Part shown: in pieces, positions 30,511-44,081 of the stretch
Layout: every line of letters begins with the position of its first letter
How positions within the stretch are numbered: position 1 is the stretch's first letter
DNA from: Martelella mediterranea
Lineage (GTDB): Bacteria; Pseudomonadota; Alphaproteobacteria; Rhizobiales; Rhizobiaceae
Direction: 5' to 3'
Assembly (NCBI RefSeq): GCF_021021415.1
Contig: NZ_JAINWJ010000048.1
Coordinates: 1-64,000, forward strand
Length of the DNA stretch: 64,000 nucleotides
Made by a program: the position numbers and the translations under genes
The notes under the pieces: model-generated
Told to the model about the DNA's origin: nothing
Seen by the model: the letters and a program-made list of their open reading frames with translations, nothing else
Databases searched by the model: none

Positions 30511-30585
30511 TGCTTGACGCTGAAGCGCTTTCATGGTGAAGCTCACCGCCAAAATCCCCAAGAAAAAGAACCGAGCAAATCCGAC

Positions 30586-33216
30586 ATGGCATCCGAACGT
30601 TACAACCCGCGTAAAGTCGAACCCGAGTGGCAGAGCCGGTGGAATGACGAGAACGTCTTCGTCACCGACAATGCCGACCCGCGCGAGACCTATTACGTGC
30701 TCGAAATGTTTCCCTATCCTTCGGGGCGCATTCATATCGGCCATGTCCGCAACTACGCCATGGGCGATGTGGTGGCCCGCTACAAACGGGCGCGCGGCTT
30801 CAACGTGCTGCACCCGATGGGCTGGGACGCCTTCGGCATGCCAGCCGAAAACGCCGCGATGCAGAACAAGGTTCACCCCAAGGACTGGACCTACGAAAAC
30901 ATCGCGACCATGCGCAACCAGTTGAAATCCATGGGCCTGTCGCTGGACTGGACCCGGGAGTTCGCGACCTGCGATGTCGAATATTACCAGCGCCAGCAGC
31001 ATCTGTTCCTGGACATGCTGGAAAAGGGCCTGGTCTACCGCCGAGAATCCAAGGTGAACTGGGACCCGGTCGACATGACCGTGCTCGCCAATGAACAGGT
31101 GATCGAGGGCCGCGGCTGGCGCTCCGGCGCGCTTGTCGAACAACGCGAGCTGACGCAGTGGTTCTTCAAGATCACCGATTACGCCCAGGAACTGCTGGAC
31201 GCGCTCGACACGCTGGACCACTGGCCGGAAAAGGTCCGGCTGATGCAGAAGAACTGGATCGGCCGCTCCGAGGGCATGATGGTGCGCTGGGACATCGCCA
31301 GCGGCAATGCCGGCGGCATGGACGATATCACCGTCTACACCACGCGCCCTGACACGATCTTCGGCGCCTCCTTCCTGGCGATTTCCGCCGATCATCCGCT
31401 GGCGAAGGAAGCGGCGAAACGCGACGACAAGGTCGCCGCCTTCTGTGAGGAAACGCGGCGCGCCGGCACATCGGTGGCAGCACTCGAGACCGCCGAGAAG
31501 AAGGGCATCGACACCGGCATCACCGTGCGCCATCCCTTCGACGAAAGCTGGGAACTGCCGGTCTATGTCGCGAATTTCGTGCTGATGGATTACGGCACGG
31601 GCGCGATCTTCGGCTGCCCGGCCGGCGACCAGCGCGATCTGGACTTCGCCCGTAAATATGACCTGCCGGTGACGCCGATCGTGATGCCGAAGGATGGCGA
31701 TGCGGCGACTTTCGAGATCACCGACGAGGCCTATACCGATGACGGCGTGATGATCAATTCGCGCTTCCTTGACAGCATGAGCACGACGGAAGCCTTTGAA
31801 GCGATTGCGCAAAAGCTGGAGGCCGAGACCGTGCGCGGCGCACCGCGCGGTGAACGCAAGGTCAATTTCCGCCTGCGCGACTGGGGCATTTCCCGCCAGC
31901 GCTACTGGGGCTGCCCGATCCCGGTGATCCATTGCGAGGATTGCGGCGTGGTGCCCGTGCCGAAGTCCGATCTGCCGGTGCAGCTGCCCGACGACATCGA
32001 CTTTGAAAAGCCCGGCAACCCGCTCGACCGCCACAATGCCTGGCGGCAGGTGCCCTGCCCGTGCTGCGGCAAGGCGGCGCGGCGCGAGACCGATACGATG
32101 GACACATTCGTGGATTCGAGCTGGTACTATACCCGGTTCACCGCGCCGCATGAGGACGCGCCAACGGACCCGGCCGTGGCCGACCGCTGGCTCCCTGTCG
32201 ACCAGTATATCGGCGGCATCGAGCACGCGATCCTGCACCTGCTCTATTCGCGGTTCTTCACCCGCGCCATGAAGGCGACCGGCCACGTGAACCACGATGA
32301 GCCGTTCAAGGGCCTGTTCACGCAAGGCATGGTGGTCCACGAGACCTATCGTCTCGGCGGCAGCGGCACGTCGGGAAGCTGGGTTTCGCCGACCGATGTG
32401 CGGATTGAGGAGACGGACGGCACCCGCAAGGCCTATCTGCTGGAAACCGGCGCGGAAGTGACGATCGGCTCGATCGAGAAGATGTCGAAGTCGAAGAAGA
32501 ACGTCATCGATCCCGACGACATTCTCGCCACCTACGGCGCCGATACCGCCCGCTTCTTCGTGCTGTCCGACAGCCCGCCGGACCGCGACGTGGTCTGGAC
32601 CGAGGCCGGCGTGCAGGGCACGTTCCGCTTCGTGCAGCGCATCTGGCGGCTGGTTTCCGAGGCGGCTCCTGCCCTCTCCAGCGTCGAGGCGAAAGCCGGC
32701 GCGGACGGCAAGGCGCTGGAGGTTTCCCGCGCGGCCCACAAGACGCTGAAAGCCGTTGCCGCCGACATTGAGACGCTGGCCTTCAACAAGGCGATCGCGC
32801 GGATCTACGAGCTGGTCAACGTGCTGGCAGCGCCGCTGACGGAAGCGGCCGAAGGCAAGGCGGATGCGCAAATGCTCGGCGCGTTGAAGGAGGCAAGCCT
32901 GTTTCTGACCCATTGCTTCGCGCCGATGATGCCGCATCTGGCGGAAGAATGCTGGAAGGCGCTCGGCGGTGAGGGTATGATCGCCATGGCCGCCTGGCCG
33001 GCCTTCGATGCCGGGCTGACGGCCGATAACGAGATTACCCTGCCGGTGCAAGTGAACGGCAAGAAGCGCGGCGAACTGACTGTTGCCCGCGACGCCGATC
33101 AGGACAGCATCAAGGCGGCGGTGATGGAACTGGAAGCGGTGGCGCGCGCGCTGGAAGGCAAAACGCCGAAGAAAGTGATCGTCGTGCCGCAAAGGATCGT
33201 GAATGTTGTTGTCTGA
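30586..33216 (+). CDS. leuS: Leucine--tRNA ligase
   Basis: An 876-residue class I synthetase. The HIGH motif is in [15 protein letters not shown] (about residue 50) and the KMSKS motif in [13 protein letters not shown] (about residue 630). The editing domain includes [14 protein letters not shown] and [18 protein letters not shown]. The C-terminal anticodon and Leu-specific domains are complete. The start at 30586 ([16 protein letters not shown]) is where conservation begins; the frame is open far upstream but crosses yggS. It overlaps lptE by 14 bases. Confidence 0.97.
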   Translation: MASERYNPRKVEPEWQSRWNDENVFVTDNADPRETYYVLEMFPYPSGRIHIGHVRNYAMGDVVARYKRARGFNVLHPMGWDAFGMPAENAAMQNKVHPKDWTYENIATMRNQLKSMGLSLDWTREFATCDVEYYQRQQHLFLDMLEKGLVYRRESKVNWDPVDMTVLANEQVIEGRGWRSGALVEQRELTQWFFKITDYAQELLDALDTLDHWPEKVRLMQKNWIGRSEGMMVRWDIASGNAGGMDDITVYTTRPDTIFGASFLAISADHPLAKEAAKRDDKVAAFCEETRRAGTSVAALETAEKKGIDTGITVRHPFDESWELPVYVANFVLMDYGTGAIFGCPAGDQRDLDFARKYDLPVTPIVMPKDGDAATFEITDEAYTDDGVMINSRFLDSMSTTEAFEAIAQKLEAETVRGAPRGERKVNFRLRDWGISRQRYWGCPIPVIHCEDCGVVPVPKSDLPVQLPDDIDFEKPGNPLDRHNAWRQVPCPCCGKAARRETDTMDTFVDSSWYYTRFTAPHEDAPTDPAVADRWLPVDQYIGGIEHAILHLLYSRFFTRAMKATGHVNHDEPFKGLFTQGMVVHETYRLGGSGTSGSWVSPTDVRIEETDGTRKAYLLETGAEVTIGSIEKMSKSKKNVIDPDDILATYGADTARFFVLSDSPPDRDVVWTEAGVQGTFRFVQRIWRLVSEAAPALSSVEAKAGADGKALEVSRAAHKTLKAVAADIETLAFNKAIARIYELVNVLAAPLTEAAEGKADAQMLGALKEASLFLTHCFAPMMPHLAEECWKALGGEGMIAMAAWPAFDAGLTADNEITLPVQVNGKKRGELTVARDADQDSIKAAVMELEAVARALEGKTPKKVIVVPQRIVNVVV

Positions 33217-33763
33217 CCGTCTCTTCCGCACCGCTTTGCCGGCAGCGGCCCTTGCCGCGCTGATGGCGCTTTCCGCCTGCCAGGTCCGCCCGCTTTACGG
33301 CGGCGCGGAGGGCACGGCGCTGAACGCCAAGATGCACCAGCTCGCCTTCAACACGCCGACCACGCCGGTAGCGCAATATGTGCTGAACGACCTGATCTTC
33401 ATAACCGCCGGCGGACTCGGCGAGAGCGCCGATCCGAAATACGACGTCAATGTCTCGGCCTTCGCCGTGACGTCCGAAGTTCTGGTCGACGATTCCTCCG
33501 ATACCGCCAGCGCCGGACGCACAATCGTGACGGCCGATTATTCCCTGCGCCGCCGCTCCGACAGCAAGCTTCTGGCCTCGGGCCGACGCAAGGCGATTGC
33601 GCTTGTCGACTTCCCCTCGCAGGAATTCGCGCGCCTGCGCGCCATCCGCGATGCCGAGCAGCGCGCCTCCAAGGAAGTGGCCGAGATCATCAATGCCGAT
33701 CTCGCCATCGCGCTCAACAAGGAGCCCCCGGAGGTTCTGCCACCCGCTCCTGCCCCGCAATAG
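33203..33763 (+). CDS. lptE: LPS-assembly lipoprotein LptE
   Basis: A 186-residue outer-membrane lipoprotein that plugs LptD and helps place lipopolysaccharide on the cell surface. It has a lipoprotein signal ending LMALSAC, then QVRPLYGG, typical of alphaproteobacterial LptE. The C terminus is Pro/Ala-rich. It starts within the end of leuS and ends 12 bp before holA; leuS-lptE-holA is a conserved Gram-negative operon. Confidence 0.9.
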   Translation: MLLSDRLFRTALPAAALAALMALSACQVRPLYGGAEGTALNAKMHQLAFNTPTTPVAQYVLNDLIFITAGGLGESADPKYDVNVSAFAVTSEVLVDDSSDTASAGRTIVTADYSLRRRSDSKLLASGRRKAIALVDFPSQEFARLRAIRDAEQRASKEVAEIINADLAIALNKEPPEVLPPAPAPQ

Positions 33764-33775
33764 ATCACGGCGCCG

Positions 33776-34816
33776 ATGACCGAGATAAAATCCCACCAGT
33801 TTGACGGCTTCCTCCGGCAGGATGCCCGCAAATACCGGGTTTTTCTGATCTACGGACCGGATCGCGGCCTTGTCAGCGAGCGCGCCGCGCTGATCGCGAA
33901 GGGCACTGGCGTTCCACTGGATGACGCCTTCGCGGTGATGAAACTCGACAGCGGCGATGTCGATGCCGGGCGGATCATGGACGAGATGGGCGCGATCGGC
34001 CTGTTCGGCGGGGAGCGGCTCGTCTGGGTGCGCGCCGGCGGCAATGACAAGGCGCTCGCCGATGTGCTGAAAATGCTGGCCGAGAGCCCGCCCGAAAGCA
34101 CCTCGCTGATCATCGAGGCCGGCGAGCTGCGAAAGGGCACGGCGATGCGCAAGGCAGCGGAAAGTGGCCGCTCCATCGCGGCCATACCCTGCTATGCCGA
34201 CGACGCCCGCGCGCTTAACGCATTGATCGATCAGGCTTTATCCGATGCCTCGCTGCGCATGACTCCACCCGCGCGGCAATTGCTGTTGTCGCTGATTGGC
34301 GGCGACCGGCTGGCAACCCGCAACGAGATCGACAAGCTCGTGCTTTATGGCCGCGGCCTGGATGTGATCACCGAGGAACACGTCGCCGCGGTGATCGGCG
34401 ATGCCAGCGCGATCTCGGCCGATGATGCGGTCGACGCCGTGCTGTCCGGCGATATGGCGGCGTTGCGCCATGCCATGGCCAAGACGGCGCAATCGAAAAC
34501 GCCGATTTTCCTGATCCTGAACGGCTGTATCCGGCAGTTTCACCTGCTCGACCAGATGCGCGCCGAGATGGAAAGCAAGCGCCTGCCGGCAAGCCAGGTG
34601 ATGCAAACCCATGGGCGCCATATCTTTTTCAAGCGCAAGCCGATCTTTGAGCGCGCATTGGCCTCGTGGAACAGCGCCGCGACAGCACGAGCACTCAGGC
34701 TGCTGGCCGACACCGTGCTGAAGACGCGGCAATACCCCGAGCTAGAGGAGAGCATTGCGATGCAGACGCTGCTTTCTCTATCGCTGCGATCAAACCGGGC
34801 AGCGACCCGTAGCTGA
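33776..34816 (+). CDS. holA: DNA polymerase III subunit delta
   Basis: A 346-residue clamp-loader subunit that opens the beta sliding clamp. The N-terminal FLIYGPDRGLVSERAALIA and the GGERLVWVRAGG block match HolA; the middle SLIGGDRLATRNEIDKLVLY is the most conserved part. As in other delta subunits there is no functional Walker A. It is last in leuS-lptE-holA. It converges with parB across a 257-bp gap containing a REP-like repeat. Confidence 0.93.
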   Translation: MTEIKSHQFDGFLRQDARKYRVFLIYGPDRGLVSERAALIAKGTGVPLDDAFAVMKLDSGDVDAGRIMDEMGAIGLFGGERLVWVRAGGNDKALADVLKMLAESPPESTSLIIEAGELRKGTAMRKAAESGRSIAAIPCYADDARALNALIDQALSDASLRMTPPARQLLLSLIGGDRLATRNEIDKLVLYGRGLDVITEEHVAAVIGDASAISADDAVDAVLSGDMAALRHAMAKTAQSKTPIFLILNGCIRQFHLLDQMRAEMESKRLPASQVMQTHGRHIFFKRKPIFERALASWNSAATARALRLLADTVLKTRQYPELEESIAMQTLLSLSLRSNRAATRS

Positions 34817-34898
34817 CGTTTGAACCGGCGGCGAAAAGTGGCGTCTGTCGTACCCTGACACACGTCATCTCAATGGCGGCAATTCCCCTTTCGCCGCC

Positions 34899-35005
34899 AT
34901 CACTCCGGCCTTGATCCGGCGCAATCCGCGAGGGCACATCAAAACCGTATCTGTGGCCACGGAATCGCCGCAACTCCCTGGACCCTGGCTCAAGTTCGGG
35001 ATGAC
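34899..35005. repeat. REP-like palindromic repeat (copy 2)
   Basis: A diverged copy of the element at 19845-19943: CACTCCGGCCTTGATCCGGC at one end and CCCTGGACCCTGGCTCAAG, then GGGATGAC at the other. It lies between convergent holA and parB. Confidence 0.65.
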
Positions 35006-35060
35006 GATGTCCCAGAGGATACGCGAGTGATTTCTTGTAAACTTTTGAAATTATTTATAA

Positions 35061-35080
35061 AAATTGAATCATATCAATTT
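35061..35080 (-). terminator. AT-rich terminator after parB
   Basis: AAATTGA-N6-TCAATTT forms a 7-bp stem (35061-35080) that overlaps the parB stop codon and, on the minus strand, leads into a T/A-rich run. The stem is weak but the setting (convergent genes) fits. Confidence 0.5.
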
Positions 35081-35949
35081 AGCGTGCGGTCGAGCCTGCG
35101 GCACAGGTCATCCAGCTGATCCAACGTCTTGTAGGAAATACGGATCTGGCCGCCATTGGATTTATGGTCGATGGCAACCGCCAACCCTAGCCGGTCGGAG
35201 AGCGTCTGCTCCAGCGCCAGCGTATCGGCATCCTTTTGACGCGGCGCACGCGACGATGAACTGCCGCCGCCTTCTATTGCTTTCTGCGCCAGCTTCTCGG
35301 CATCGCGCACCGACAGGCCGCGCTCGACGATGGTGCGGGCGAGGCTTACCGGGTCCGGCGTGGAGATAAGGGCGCGGGCGTGGCCGGCCGACAAAGCGCC
35401 TTCGGCCAGCATGGTCTGAACCCCCTCGGGCAATTTCAGCAGCCGCAGACTATTGGCGACATGGCTGCGGCTCTTGCCGATAATGTCGCCGAGGTCGTTC
35501 TGGGTATAGCCATGTTCGGCGATCAGCAGATCATAGCCATTGGCTTCTTCCAGCGGATTGAGATCGGCGCGCTGGACATTCTCGACAATCGCGATTTCCA
35601 GCGCTGTACGATCGTCAACATCACGGATCAGCGCCGGCACATCGGCAAGACCGGCAAGCTGGGCCGCACGCCAGCGGCGCTCGCCGGCGATGATTTCGTA
35701 GCGCTGGGTGTCAATGGTGCGCACGACGACCGGCTGGACAATGCCATGCTGGCGAACGGAAGCCGCGAGATCGCGCAGATCCGCCTCCTCGAAATGACGG
35801 CGCGGGTTACGCGGATTGCGGCTGATGAACTCAATCGGAATACGCCGATCGGCCGTGATCGGAGCCTCGGCTTCGACGGGCTTCTCGATATCGCCGATCA
35901 AGGCGGCCAGACCGCGGCCGAGACGCCGTTTGGAATTGTCATCACTCAT
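35074..35949 (-). CDS. parB: Chromosome partitioning protein ParB
   Basis: A 291-residue CTPase-type DNA clamp that binds parS and spreads to organise the origin. The N-terminal GRGLAALIGD is the ParA-contact segment. The CTP-binding motifs are present, including IAGERRWRAAQLAG near residue 105, and the helix-turn-helix is YTQNDLGDIIGKSRSHVANS. The C-terminal dimerisation domain ends at LDDLCRRLDRTLN. I took MSDDNSKRR at 35949, with GGTGA ahead of it; an ATG four codons earlier is possible. It starts 22 bp after parA. Confidence 0.96.
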   Translation of the reverse strand: MSDDNSKRRLGRGLAALIGDIEKPVEAEAPITADRRIPIEFISRNPRNPRRHFEEADLRDLAASVRQHGIVQPVVVRTIDTQRYEIIAGERRWRAAQLAGLADVPALIRDVDDRTALEIAIVENVQRADLNPLEEANGYDLLIAEHGYTQNDLGDIIGKSRSHVANSLRLLKLPEGVQTMLAEGALSAGHARALISTPDPVSLARTIVERGLSVRDAEKLAQKAIEGGGSSSSRAPRQKDADTLALEQTLSDRLGLAVAIDHKSNGGQIRISYKTLDQLDDLCRRLDRTLN

Positions 35950-35971
35950 CGCATTCACCATGTTTGTCGCG

Positions 35972-36763
<792 letters not shown>

Positions 36764-36780
36764 GATCGTCCCGCCTGTCT

Positions 36781-37398
36781 TCAAAGAACCGGTGCAAGGC
36801 GCGCGATTTCGAGGATTACGGAGCCGGGCTCGACCTTGCTTTCATGTTTTACCAGATCGAACGACCATCGGTCACGTGCTTTGTCGATCTCGCGCTGATA
36901 ATCCCGCCCCTTGTGGAAAAAAGCCCGGAAAGATGCGTCCGCGAAAAACCAGGGCTCGGCATAGTCCAGCAGCTGATCGAGTGCAGCCAGCGCGCGGGCG
37001 GACATCAGCTGCGGCGCCTTGATCTCCGCAGGCGCAGTCTCGGCACGGATGGCGTGAACGCTGGCGCGCGCGCCGGTCTCGCGGATCGCGGTGCGCAGGA
37101 ACGAGGCCTTCTTGTTGTTGCTTTCGACCAGATGGACCCAGCCCTCGCCGGCCTCGGCCAGAAAGATCGCCGTCACGATGCCCGGAAAGCCGCCGCCGCT
37201 GCCGAGATCGATCCAGGTCCTGGGCTCCGGCGCCAGTTGAAACAGCTGCGCGCTATCGGCTATGTGCCGATCCCAGATCTGCTGGCGGGTGGACGGCGCA
37301 ACCAAATTGATCGCCTTGGCCCATTTTTCGAAGTGGCTGACGAAGCGGTCCAGCCGCGCCTCTGTTTCACGTGAAACATCGATCCCATTCAGCCTCAT
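36781..37398 (-). CDS. rsmG: 16S rRNA (guanine527-N7)-methyltransferase RsmG
   Basis: A 205-residue SAM-dependent methyltransferase that modifies G527 of 16S rRNA. The SAM site is [14 protein letters not shown] (about residue 65), and [20 protein letters not shown] follows. Codons 8-12 (V-S-R-E-T) carry a perfect parS palindrome. It lies 3 bp from mnmG and 17 bp from parA. Confidence 0.96.
   Translation of the reverse strand: MRLNGIDVSRETEARLDRFVSHFEKWAKAINLVAPSTRQQIWDRHIADSAQLFQLAPEPRTWIDLGSGGGFPGIVTAIFLAEAGEGWVHLVESNNKKASFLRTAIRETGARASVHAIRAETAPAEIKAPQLMSARALAALDQLLDYAEPWFFADASFRAFFHKGRDYQREIDKARDRWSFDLVKHESKVEPGSVILEIARLAPVL
37363..37378. other. parS site inside rsmG (16/16)
   Basis: TGTTTCACGTGAAACA is a perfect copy of the bacterial parS consensus, in the first codons of rsmG. 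It is about 7 kb from the proposed origin and 1.4 kb from parB. Confidence 0.92.
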
Positions 37399-37401
37399 CG
37401 C

Positions 37402-39249
<1,848 letters not shown>

Positions 39250-39356
39250 TCGTGACTCCATGGCTCGACGGGCCGTCGCCCGGAGCCTTTCTCCGCCGCC
39301 TGCGCGGCCGGGTATTTTCATTGCGTTGTGCCGTCTGTCGGACCGCGAGTCAAGAT

Positions 39357-39372
39357 TGTTTCACGTGAAACA
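39357..39372. other. parS site between mnmE and mnmG (16/16)
   Basis: A second perfect TGTTTCACGTGAAACA, extended to 18 bp by flanking T and A, in the mnmE-mnmG gap and 2 kb from the rsmG copy. It ends 7 bp before the mnmE stop codon. Confidence 0.92.
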
Positions 39373-39379
39373 AATGCGC

Positions 39380-40690
39380 TCACTTGCCGACGCAGAACGA
39401 CGAGAAGATCACATCCAGCAGATCCTCGACATCCACCCGACCGGTGATCCTGCCAAGCGCGACCGCAGCCCGCCGCAGCGCCTCGGCGGGTATCTCCGGC
39501 GAGTGGTCGCGGGCGGCCAGTGCCGCTTGAATGTGACGCAGCGTTTCCTTGAGATAACCAACCTGGCGATCGCGCACCGGCAGCGACAACGAGGCGCCCG
39601 CAAGTCGGGCCTCAAGCCGCGCCTTTATCATCTCGACCAGGCGATCCATGCCCGCACCTGTTCGCGACGAAATCAGCAGGTCGAAGTCGGCCGTCGTTTC
39701 GTTGCCCGTATCAGCCTTGGTGCCGATCCGCAGACATTCGCCGTCGAAGCGTTCCGCTGGGTGGCCTGACCCTATATCACTGAGGGAAAGGATTAGATCC
39801 GCCTCCTCAAGAAGCGCCCGTGCCCGGCGCATGCCTTCCGCCTCTACGACATCCTCACTGTCGCGCAGACCGGCAGTGTCGCACAGCCGAACGGCGTAGC
39901 CATCAAGGTCGAGATAGACCTCCAGGATATCCCGTGTCGTCCCGGCGACATCGGTGACGATCGCGACATCGCGCCGCGCCAGCGCGTTCAGCAGACTGGA
40001 TTTTCCGACATTGGGCGGACCGGCGATCACAACGCGATAACCATCGCGGATGATCTCCCCTGCCCTGCTGCCGGCTATGTGGCTTTCGATCTGGCGACCA
40101 ACTTCCTCGACGGTACCCCAGATCGTGGCCGAAACCGAACCGGGAATATCGTCCTCATCGGAAAAATCGAGTTCGGCCTCGATCATCGCACGCGCATGGG
40201 TCAGTTCGCGCGCCCAGCCTTCGTAGAGCTCGGAAAGGCCTCCGCCTGCCTGTTCCAGCGCCAGCCGTCGCTGCATCTCGGTTTCGGCGGCGATCATGTC
40301 GGCTAGGCCCTCAGCCTCGACCAGATCGATCTTGCTGTTTTCAAAGGCCCGGCGGGTAAACTCGCCAGCCTCGGCATGCCGAAGTCCCAAACCGGCCAAT
40401 CGGTCGAGCATTGCCCGCACCACCGCGCGCCCGCCATGAAGCTGGAACTCAATGCAATCCTCGCCGGTGAAGGAGGCCGGGCCCGCAAAGGCCAGAACCA
40501 GCGCCGTGTCAATCGGCAAGCCCGCGTTATCAACAAGCTTCATCAAGCCCGCCTTGCGTGGCGCCGGCAGCTCTCCGGCAATCGCACGGCAACAGGAAAA
40601 TGCATCTTTTCCCGACACCCGCACCACCGCCACGCCGGAAGGCAAGGCGCCACTCGATAGCGCGTAGATGGTGTCGCCGGCAGCGGGCAT
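39380..40690 (-). CDS. mnmE: tRNA modification GTPase MnmE (TrmE)
   Basis: A 436-residue GTPase partner of MnmG. N-terminal formyl-THF domain, helical domain and inserted G domain are all present: G1 GPPNVGKSSLLNAL, G2 near VAGTTRD, and G3 DTAGLRDSEDVVE. The protein ends FCVGK, the CxGK motif needed for modification. It leads mnmE-mnmG-rsmG-parA-parB. Confidence 0.97.
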   Translation of the reverse strand: MPAAGDTIYALSSGALPSGVAVVRVSGKDAFSCCRAIAGELPAPRKAGLMKLVDNAGLPIDTALVLAFAGPASFTGEDCIEFQLHGGRAVVRAMLDRLAGLGLRHAEAGEFTRRAFENSKIDLVEAEGLADMIAAETEMQRRLALEQAGGGLSELYEGWARELTHARAMIEAELDFSDEDDIPGSVSATIWGTVEEVGRQIESHIAGSRAGEIIRDGYRVVIAGPPNVGKSSLLNALARRDVAIVTDVAGTTRDILEVYLDLDGYAVRLCDTAGLRDSEDVVEAEGMRRARALLEEADLILSLSDIGSGHPAERFDGECLRIGTKADTGNETTADFDLLISSRTGAGMDRLVEMIKARLEARLAGASLSLPVRDRQVGYLKETLRHIQAALAARDHSPEIPAEALRRAAVALGRITGRVDVEDLLDVIFSSFCVGK

Positions 40691-41035
40691 TTTAAAGAAA
40701 CCTGTTTTATTTCAATAAGTTAAATTACATCCAGCATCACAGCTATCGACCCGCTGCCGCATGGGCAAGGCGTTACCGCTTGCTCCCAATACTCTCTCCC
40801 GCTGGCGGGAGAGATGCCCCGACAGGGGCAGTGAGGGTGGTGCAGCATTTCAAATCGTGAGGGCGTTTGCAGTGGAAGTCTCCCCCCTCACTGTCGCTGT
40901 CGCGACATCTCTCCCCTCCGGGTCGAGAAGATTGGGGGGCTGTGCGGGGTAAGGCTACATGCAGTCGTTTGCGCTTGGCGCGATCATACGGCCAAACTGT
41001 ACCGAAAGCTTCCCTGCGAACGGACCCCTGCCTGC
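40691..41035. other. 345-bp gap between rho and mnmE
   Basis: No gene. It carries the second copy of the palindromic repeat (40783-40939) and the mnmE promoter region, including an AT-rich stretch at about 40695-40730. Short open frames here are only the repeat read through. Confidence 0.5.
40783..40939. repeat. Palindromic intergenic repeat (copy 2)
   Basis: It begins CTCCCAATACTCTCTCCCGC and ends with AGATTGGGGGG. It contains GGGAGAGATGCCCCGACAGG and GTCGCGACATCTCTCCCCTC, shared with the 15844-15981 element in inverted order. Arms pair imperfectly over the full length. Confidence 0.7.
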
Positions 41036-42301
41036 TCAGGTATTCATCGATTCGAAGAATTCGGCGTTGTTCTTGGTCTGCTTCAGCTTGTCGATCAGGA
41101 ATTCGATGCCGTCCGTGGTGCCCATCGGCGCGAGGATGCGGCGGAGAACGAAAATCTTCTGCAGGTCCTGGCGCGGCACAAGAAGGTCCTCCTTGCGGGT
41201 GCCGGACTTGAGGATATCCATGGCCGGGAAGATGCGCTTGTCGGCGACCTTGCGGTCGAGCACGATTTCGGAATTGCCGGTGCCCTTGAATTCTTCGAAG
41301 ATCACTTCGTCCATGCGGCTGCCGGTGTCGATCAGCGCGGTGGCGATGATGGTCAGCGAACCGCCTTCCTCGATATTACGGGCCGCACCGAAGAAGCGCT
41401 TCGGCCGCTGCAGCGCATTGGCGTCGACACCGCCGGTCAACACCTTGCCGGAAGACGGAACGACCGTGTTGTAGGCGCGGCCGAGGCGGGTGATACTATC
41501 GAGCAGGATCACGACATCGCGGCCATGCTCCACCAGACGTTTCGCCTTTTCTATAACCATTTCAGCAACTTGCACGTGGCGCACGGCTGGTTCATCGAAT
41601 GTCGAGGACACCACCTCGCCATTGACCGAACGCTGCATGTCGGTCACTTCCTCCGGCCGCTCATCGATCAACAGCACGATCAGGAAACATTCGGGATGGT
41701 TGGCGGTGATCGAATGGGCGATGTTCTGCAAGAGCACCGTCTTGCCGGTGCGCGGCGGGGCGACGATCAGACCGCGCTGGCCCTTGCCGAGCGGCGCCAC
41801 CAGATCGATGACGCGGGCGGAATTGTCCTTGGAGGTCGGGTTGTCGAGCTCCATCTTGAAGCGCTCATCGGGATAGAGCGGCGTCAGATTGTCGAAATGG
41901 ACCTTGTGACGGATCTTTTCCGGATCGTCGGAATTGATCGTGTTGACCTTGAGCAGGGCGAAATAGCGCTCGCCTTCCTTCGGTCCGCGGATCGGCCCTT
42001 CAACCGTGTCGCCGGTCTTCAGCGCGAAGCGGCGGATCTGGGAGGGCGAAATATAGATATCGTCCGGGCCGGGAAGATAATTGGCATTGGCCGAACGCAG
42101 GAACCCGAAACCGTCCTGAAGGACCTCGACGACGCCCTCGCCGATGATCTCGACGTCCTGGGCAGCAAGCATTTTCAGGATGGCAAACATGAGTTCCTGT
42201 TTGCGCAACGTGCTCGCGCCCTCGACTTCGACAGATTCGGCAAAGGCAAGGAGATCGGTAGGCGTTTTACTCTTCAGTTCCTGAAGCTTCATTTGAGACA
42301 T
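41036..42301 (-). CDS. rho: Transcription termination factor Rho
   Basis: A 421-residue hexameric RNA helicase. The N-terminal domain has [15 protein letters not shown], and the RNA-binding cold-shock-like domain has [20 protein letters not shown]. Walker A is [25 protein letters not shown] and the Q/R-loops follow. The start at 42301 ([10 protein letters not shown]) matches relatives. It has a 198-bp leader after hemJ. Confidence 0.97.
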   Translation of the reverse strand: MSQMKLQELKSKTPTDLLAFAESVEVEGASTLRKQELMFAILKMLAAQDVEIIGEGVVEVLQDGFGFLRSANANYLPGPDDIYISPSQIRRFALKTGDTVEGPIRGPKEGERYFALLKVNTINSDDPEKIRHKVHFDNLTPLYPDERFKMELDNPTSKDNSARVIDLVAPLGKGQRGLIVAPPRTGKTVLLQNIAHSITANHPECFLIVLLIDERPEEVTDMQRSVNGEVVSSTFDEPAVRHVQVAEMVIEKAKRLVEHGRDVVILLDSITRLGRAYNTVVPSSGKVLTGGVDANALQRPKRFFGAARNIEEGGSLTIIATALIDTGSRMDEVIFEEFKGTGNSEIVLDRKVADKRIFPAMDILKSGTRKEDLLVPRQDLQKIFVLRRILAPMGTTDGIEFLIDKLKQTKNNAEFFESMNT

Positions 42302-42499
42302 GAAGAAAACCGTGATGTTGTCATGATGATAGCAAGGCCGGTTGCGCTGGTAGAGCAGTGCCAATTCGGATTGGCAAAGGGGATACTTTCGCACAGCCTT
42401 TTGGATGAGTGGCCGGAAGATACTGATTTGCCGCTGACGTTACAAGAGCAAAAACCGCATTTTTATCGCTGAAACCGGGCGAATCCGTTCATCAGATGA

Positions 42500-43030
42500 T
42501 TAAAACGGCTTCAAAACCACCATTATGACGATAATGATCATCAAAACGGTCGGCGCCTCATTCACGATCCGCCAGTGTTTCGCGCTCTTAGTCCGCTTGT
42601 CGGCCGCAAAATCCTTCATCGCCCTGCTGAAATAGCCATGCACCCCGGATAGCACGAAAACCGCCAGAATCTTGATATGCAGCCAACCGCCGGAAAACCG
42701 GAATCCCTCCCAGGCGAGGTATAGACCGAAAATCCATGTCAGAATCATGGCCGGGTTCATGATCGCCTTCATCAGCCGGTATTCCATGACCTTGAAGGTT
42801 TCCGAGCTTTCCGAACCGGGCGTTGTATCGGCGTGGTAGACGAACAGGCGCGGCATGTAGAACATGCCGGCCATCCAGGCGATCACCGCCATGATGTGGA
42901 TCGCCTTGGCCCAGAGATAGAAATTGTCGCGGTCGAAGATGTAGATGCCAAGACAGAGCGCCAGAAACACCAGCAGCGCCGTCATGGCCCGCGCCGTCGC
43001 CTTGCTGCCGGCATTGTTCCGATCTGCCAT
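42500..43030 (-). CDS. hemJ: Protoporphyrinogen oxidase HemJ
   Basis: A 176-residue membrane protein of the HemJ (UPF0093) family, which oxidises protoporphyrinogen IX. The helix YLWAKAIHIMAVIAWMAGMF holds the conserved His, followed by YMPRLFVYHAD. There are four or five transmembrane helices. The start at 43030 has GGGAGG upstream. It lies 25 bp after hemE, so two haem steps are co-transcribed, next to the origin. Confidence 0.92.
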   Translation of the reverse strand: MADRNNAGSKATARAMTALLVFLALCLGIYIFDRDNFYLWAKAIHIMAVIAWMAGMFYMPRLFVYHADTTPGSESSETFKVMEYRLMKAIMNPAMILTWIFGLYLAWEGFRFSGGWLHIKILAVFVLSGVHGYFSRAMKDFAADKRTKSAKHWRIVNEAPTVLMIIIVIMVVLKPF

Positions 43031-43055
43031 CAGGCATCCTCCCTCTTGAAAAAGA

Positions 43056-44081
43056 TTATTCTTCGCCTCTGACGAGCCGGACAAGTGCTGCCACATGCTC
43101 GGGATCAGCCTCGGGCGTGATTCCGTGGCCAAGATTGAAGATCAGCGGCCCGTCCGCAAGCGCTTCGAGAATGGCAAGGGCGCGGCTTTTCATCGCATGG
43201 CCGCCGGCGACCACGGAAAGCGGGTCGAGATTGCCCTGCACCGGCCCATCCTTCTGCAGGTCTCTGGCGATGGCAAGAGGCACCGTCCAGTCGAGGCCGA
43301 TCGCGTCCGCCCCGGTCTTGGCGCGATACGAGGCGAGGTTGGGGCCCGCGCCCTTGGCAAAGGCGATGATCTTCGCGCCCGGATGTTTCGCCCGCACCTT
43401 CGCAACGATTCGTGCGACCGGCGCTGCGGCAAAGTCGGCAAAATCCTCCTCGCCGAGCACACCGGCCCAGCTGTCGAATATCTGCACAGCGCCAGCGCCG
43501 GCCTCTAGCTGGCGGATCAGGTAGTCGGCCGAAAGATCGGCGAGATAGTCGAGAAGCCTCAGGAATTCGCGTCTGTGGCGATAGGCAAACAGCCGCGCCG
43601 GCGCCTGGTCGGGCGTGCCGCGACCGGCAATCATATAGGTCGCCACCGTAAAGGGCGCACCGCAGAAGCCGAGCAGCGCCGTTTCCTCCGGCAGTTCCCG
43701 CCGTATCCGCTTCACCGCTTCGATGACCGGATCGAGCCGGCCTGCGTCATAGCTCTTTTCAAGAGCCAAGATGGCGTCTGCGTCGATCGGATCGAGTCTC
43801 GGTCCTTCACCCGCCTCAAAGCGGACATTGCGCTTCAGCGCATCGGGAATGACCAGAATGTCGGAAAACAGGATCGCCGCGTCAAAGCCATATCGCCTGA
43901 TCGGCTGCAACGTCACTTCTGTTGCAAAGTCCGGATTGTAACAGAGGTTCAGAAAGCCTCCGGCCTTCTCCCGCACCTTTCGGTACTCCGGCAGATAGCG
44001 TCCTGCCTGGCGCATCAGCCAGATCGGCGGCGGGTTTACGGTCTCGCCATCCAGCACCCGTTCCAGTGCCCTTTTCGCCAT
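43056..44081 (-). CDS. hemE: Uroporphyrinogen decarboxylase
   Basis: A 341-residue enzyme that removes four acetate carboxyls from uroporphyrinogen III. The N-terminal signature [16 protein letters not shown] is intact, and the second family block is [16 protein letters not shown]. In Caulobacter, Sinorhizobium and Rickettsia the origin lies beside hemE, as proposed here. It is the first gene of hemE-hemJ-(rho). Confidence 0.97.
   Translation of the reverse strand: MAKRALERVLDGETVNPPPIWLMRQAGRYLPEYRKVREKAGGFLNLCYNPDFATEVTLQPIRRYGFDAAILFSDILVIPDALKRNVRFEAGEGPRLDPIDADAILALEKSYDAGRLDPVIEAVKRIRRELPEETALLGFCGAPFTVATYMIAGRGTPDQAPARLFAYRHRREFLRLLDYLADLSADYLIRQLEAGAGAVQIFDSWAGVLGEEDFADFAAAPVARIVAKVRAKHPGAKIIAFAKGAGPNLASYRAKTGADAIGLDWTVPLAIARDLQKDGPVQGNLDPLSVVAGGHAMKSRALAILEALADGPLIFNLGHGITPEADPEHVAALVRLVRGEE

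Noticed and set aside
29890-30585. 232-residue N-terminal extension of LeuS
   Set aside because: It runs antisense through yggS; homology and normal LeuS length begin at 30586.
30421-30585. T-box or leader peptide for leuS
   Set aside because: No T-box motif and no Leu-rich short frame; only the hairpin is supported.
30451-33231. 926-codon open frame antisense to leuS
   Set aside because: High-GC antisense shadow of a certain gene; no recognisable domain.
36867-36880. CACGTG near parA as another parS
   Set aside because: Only the central CACGTG matches; flanking TGTTT/AAACA is missing.
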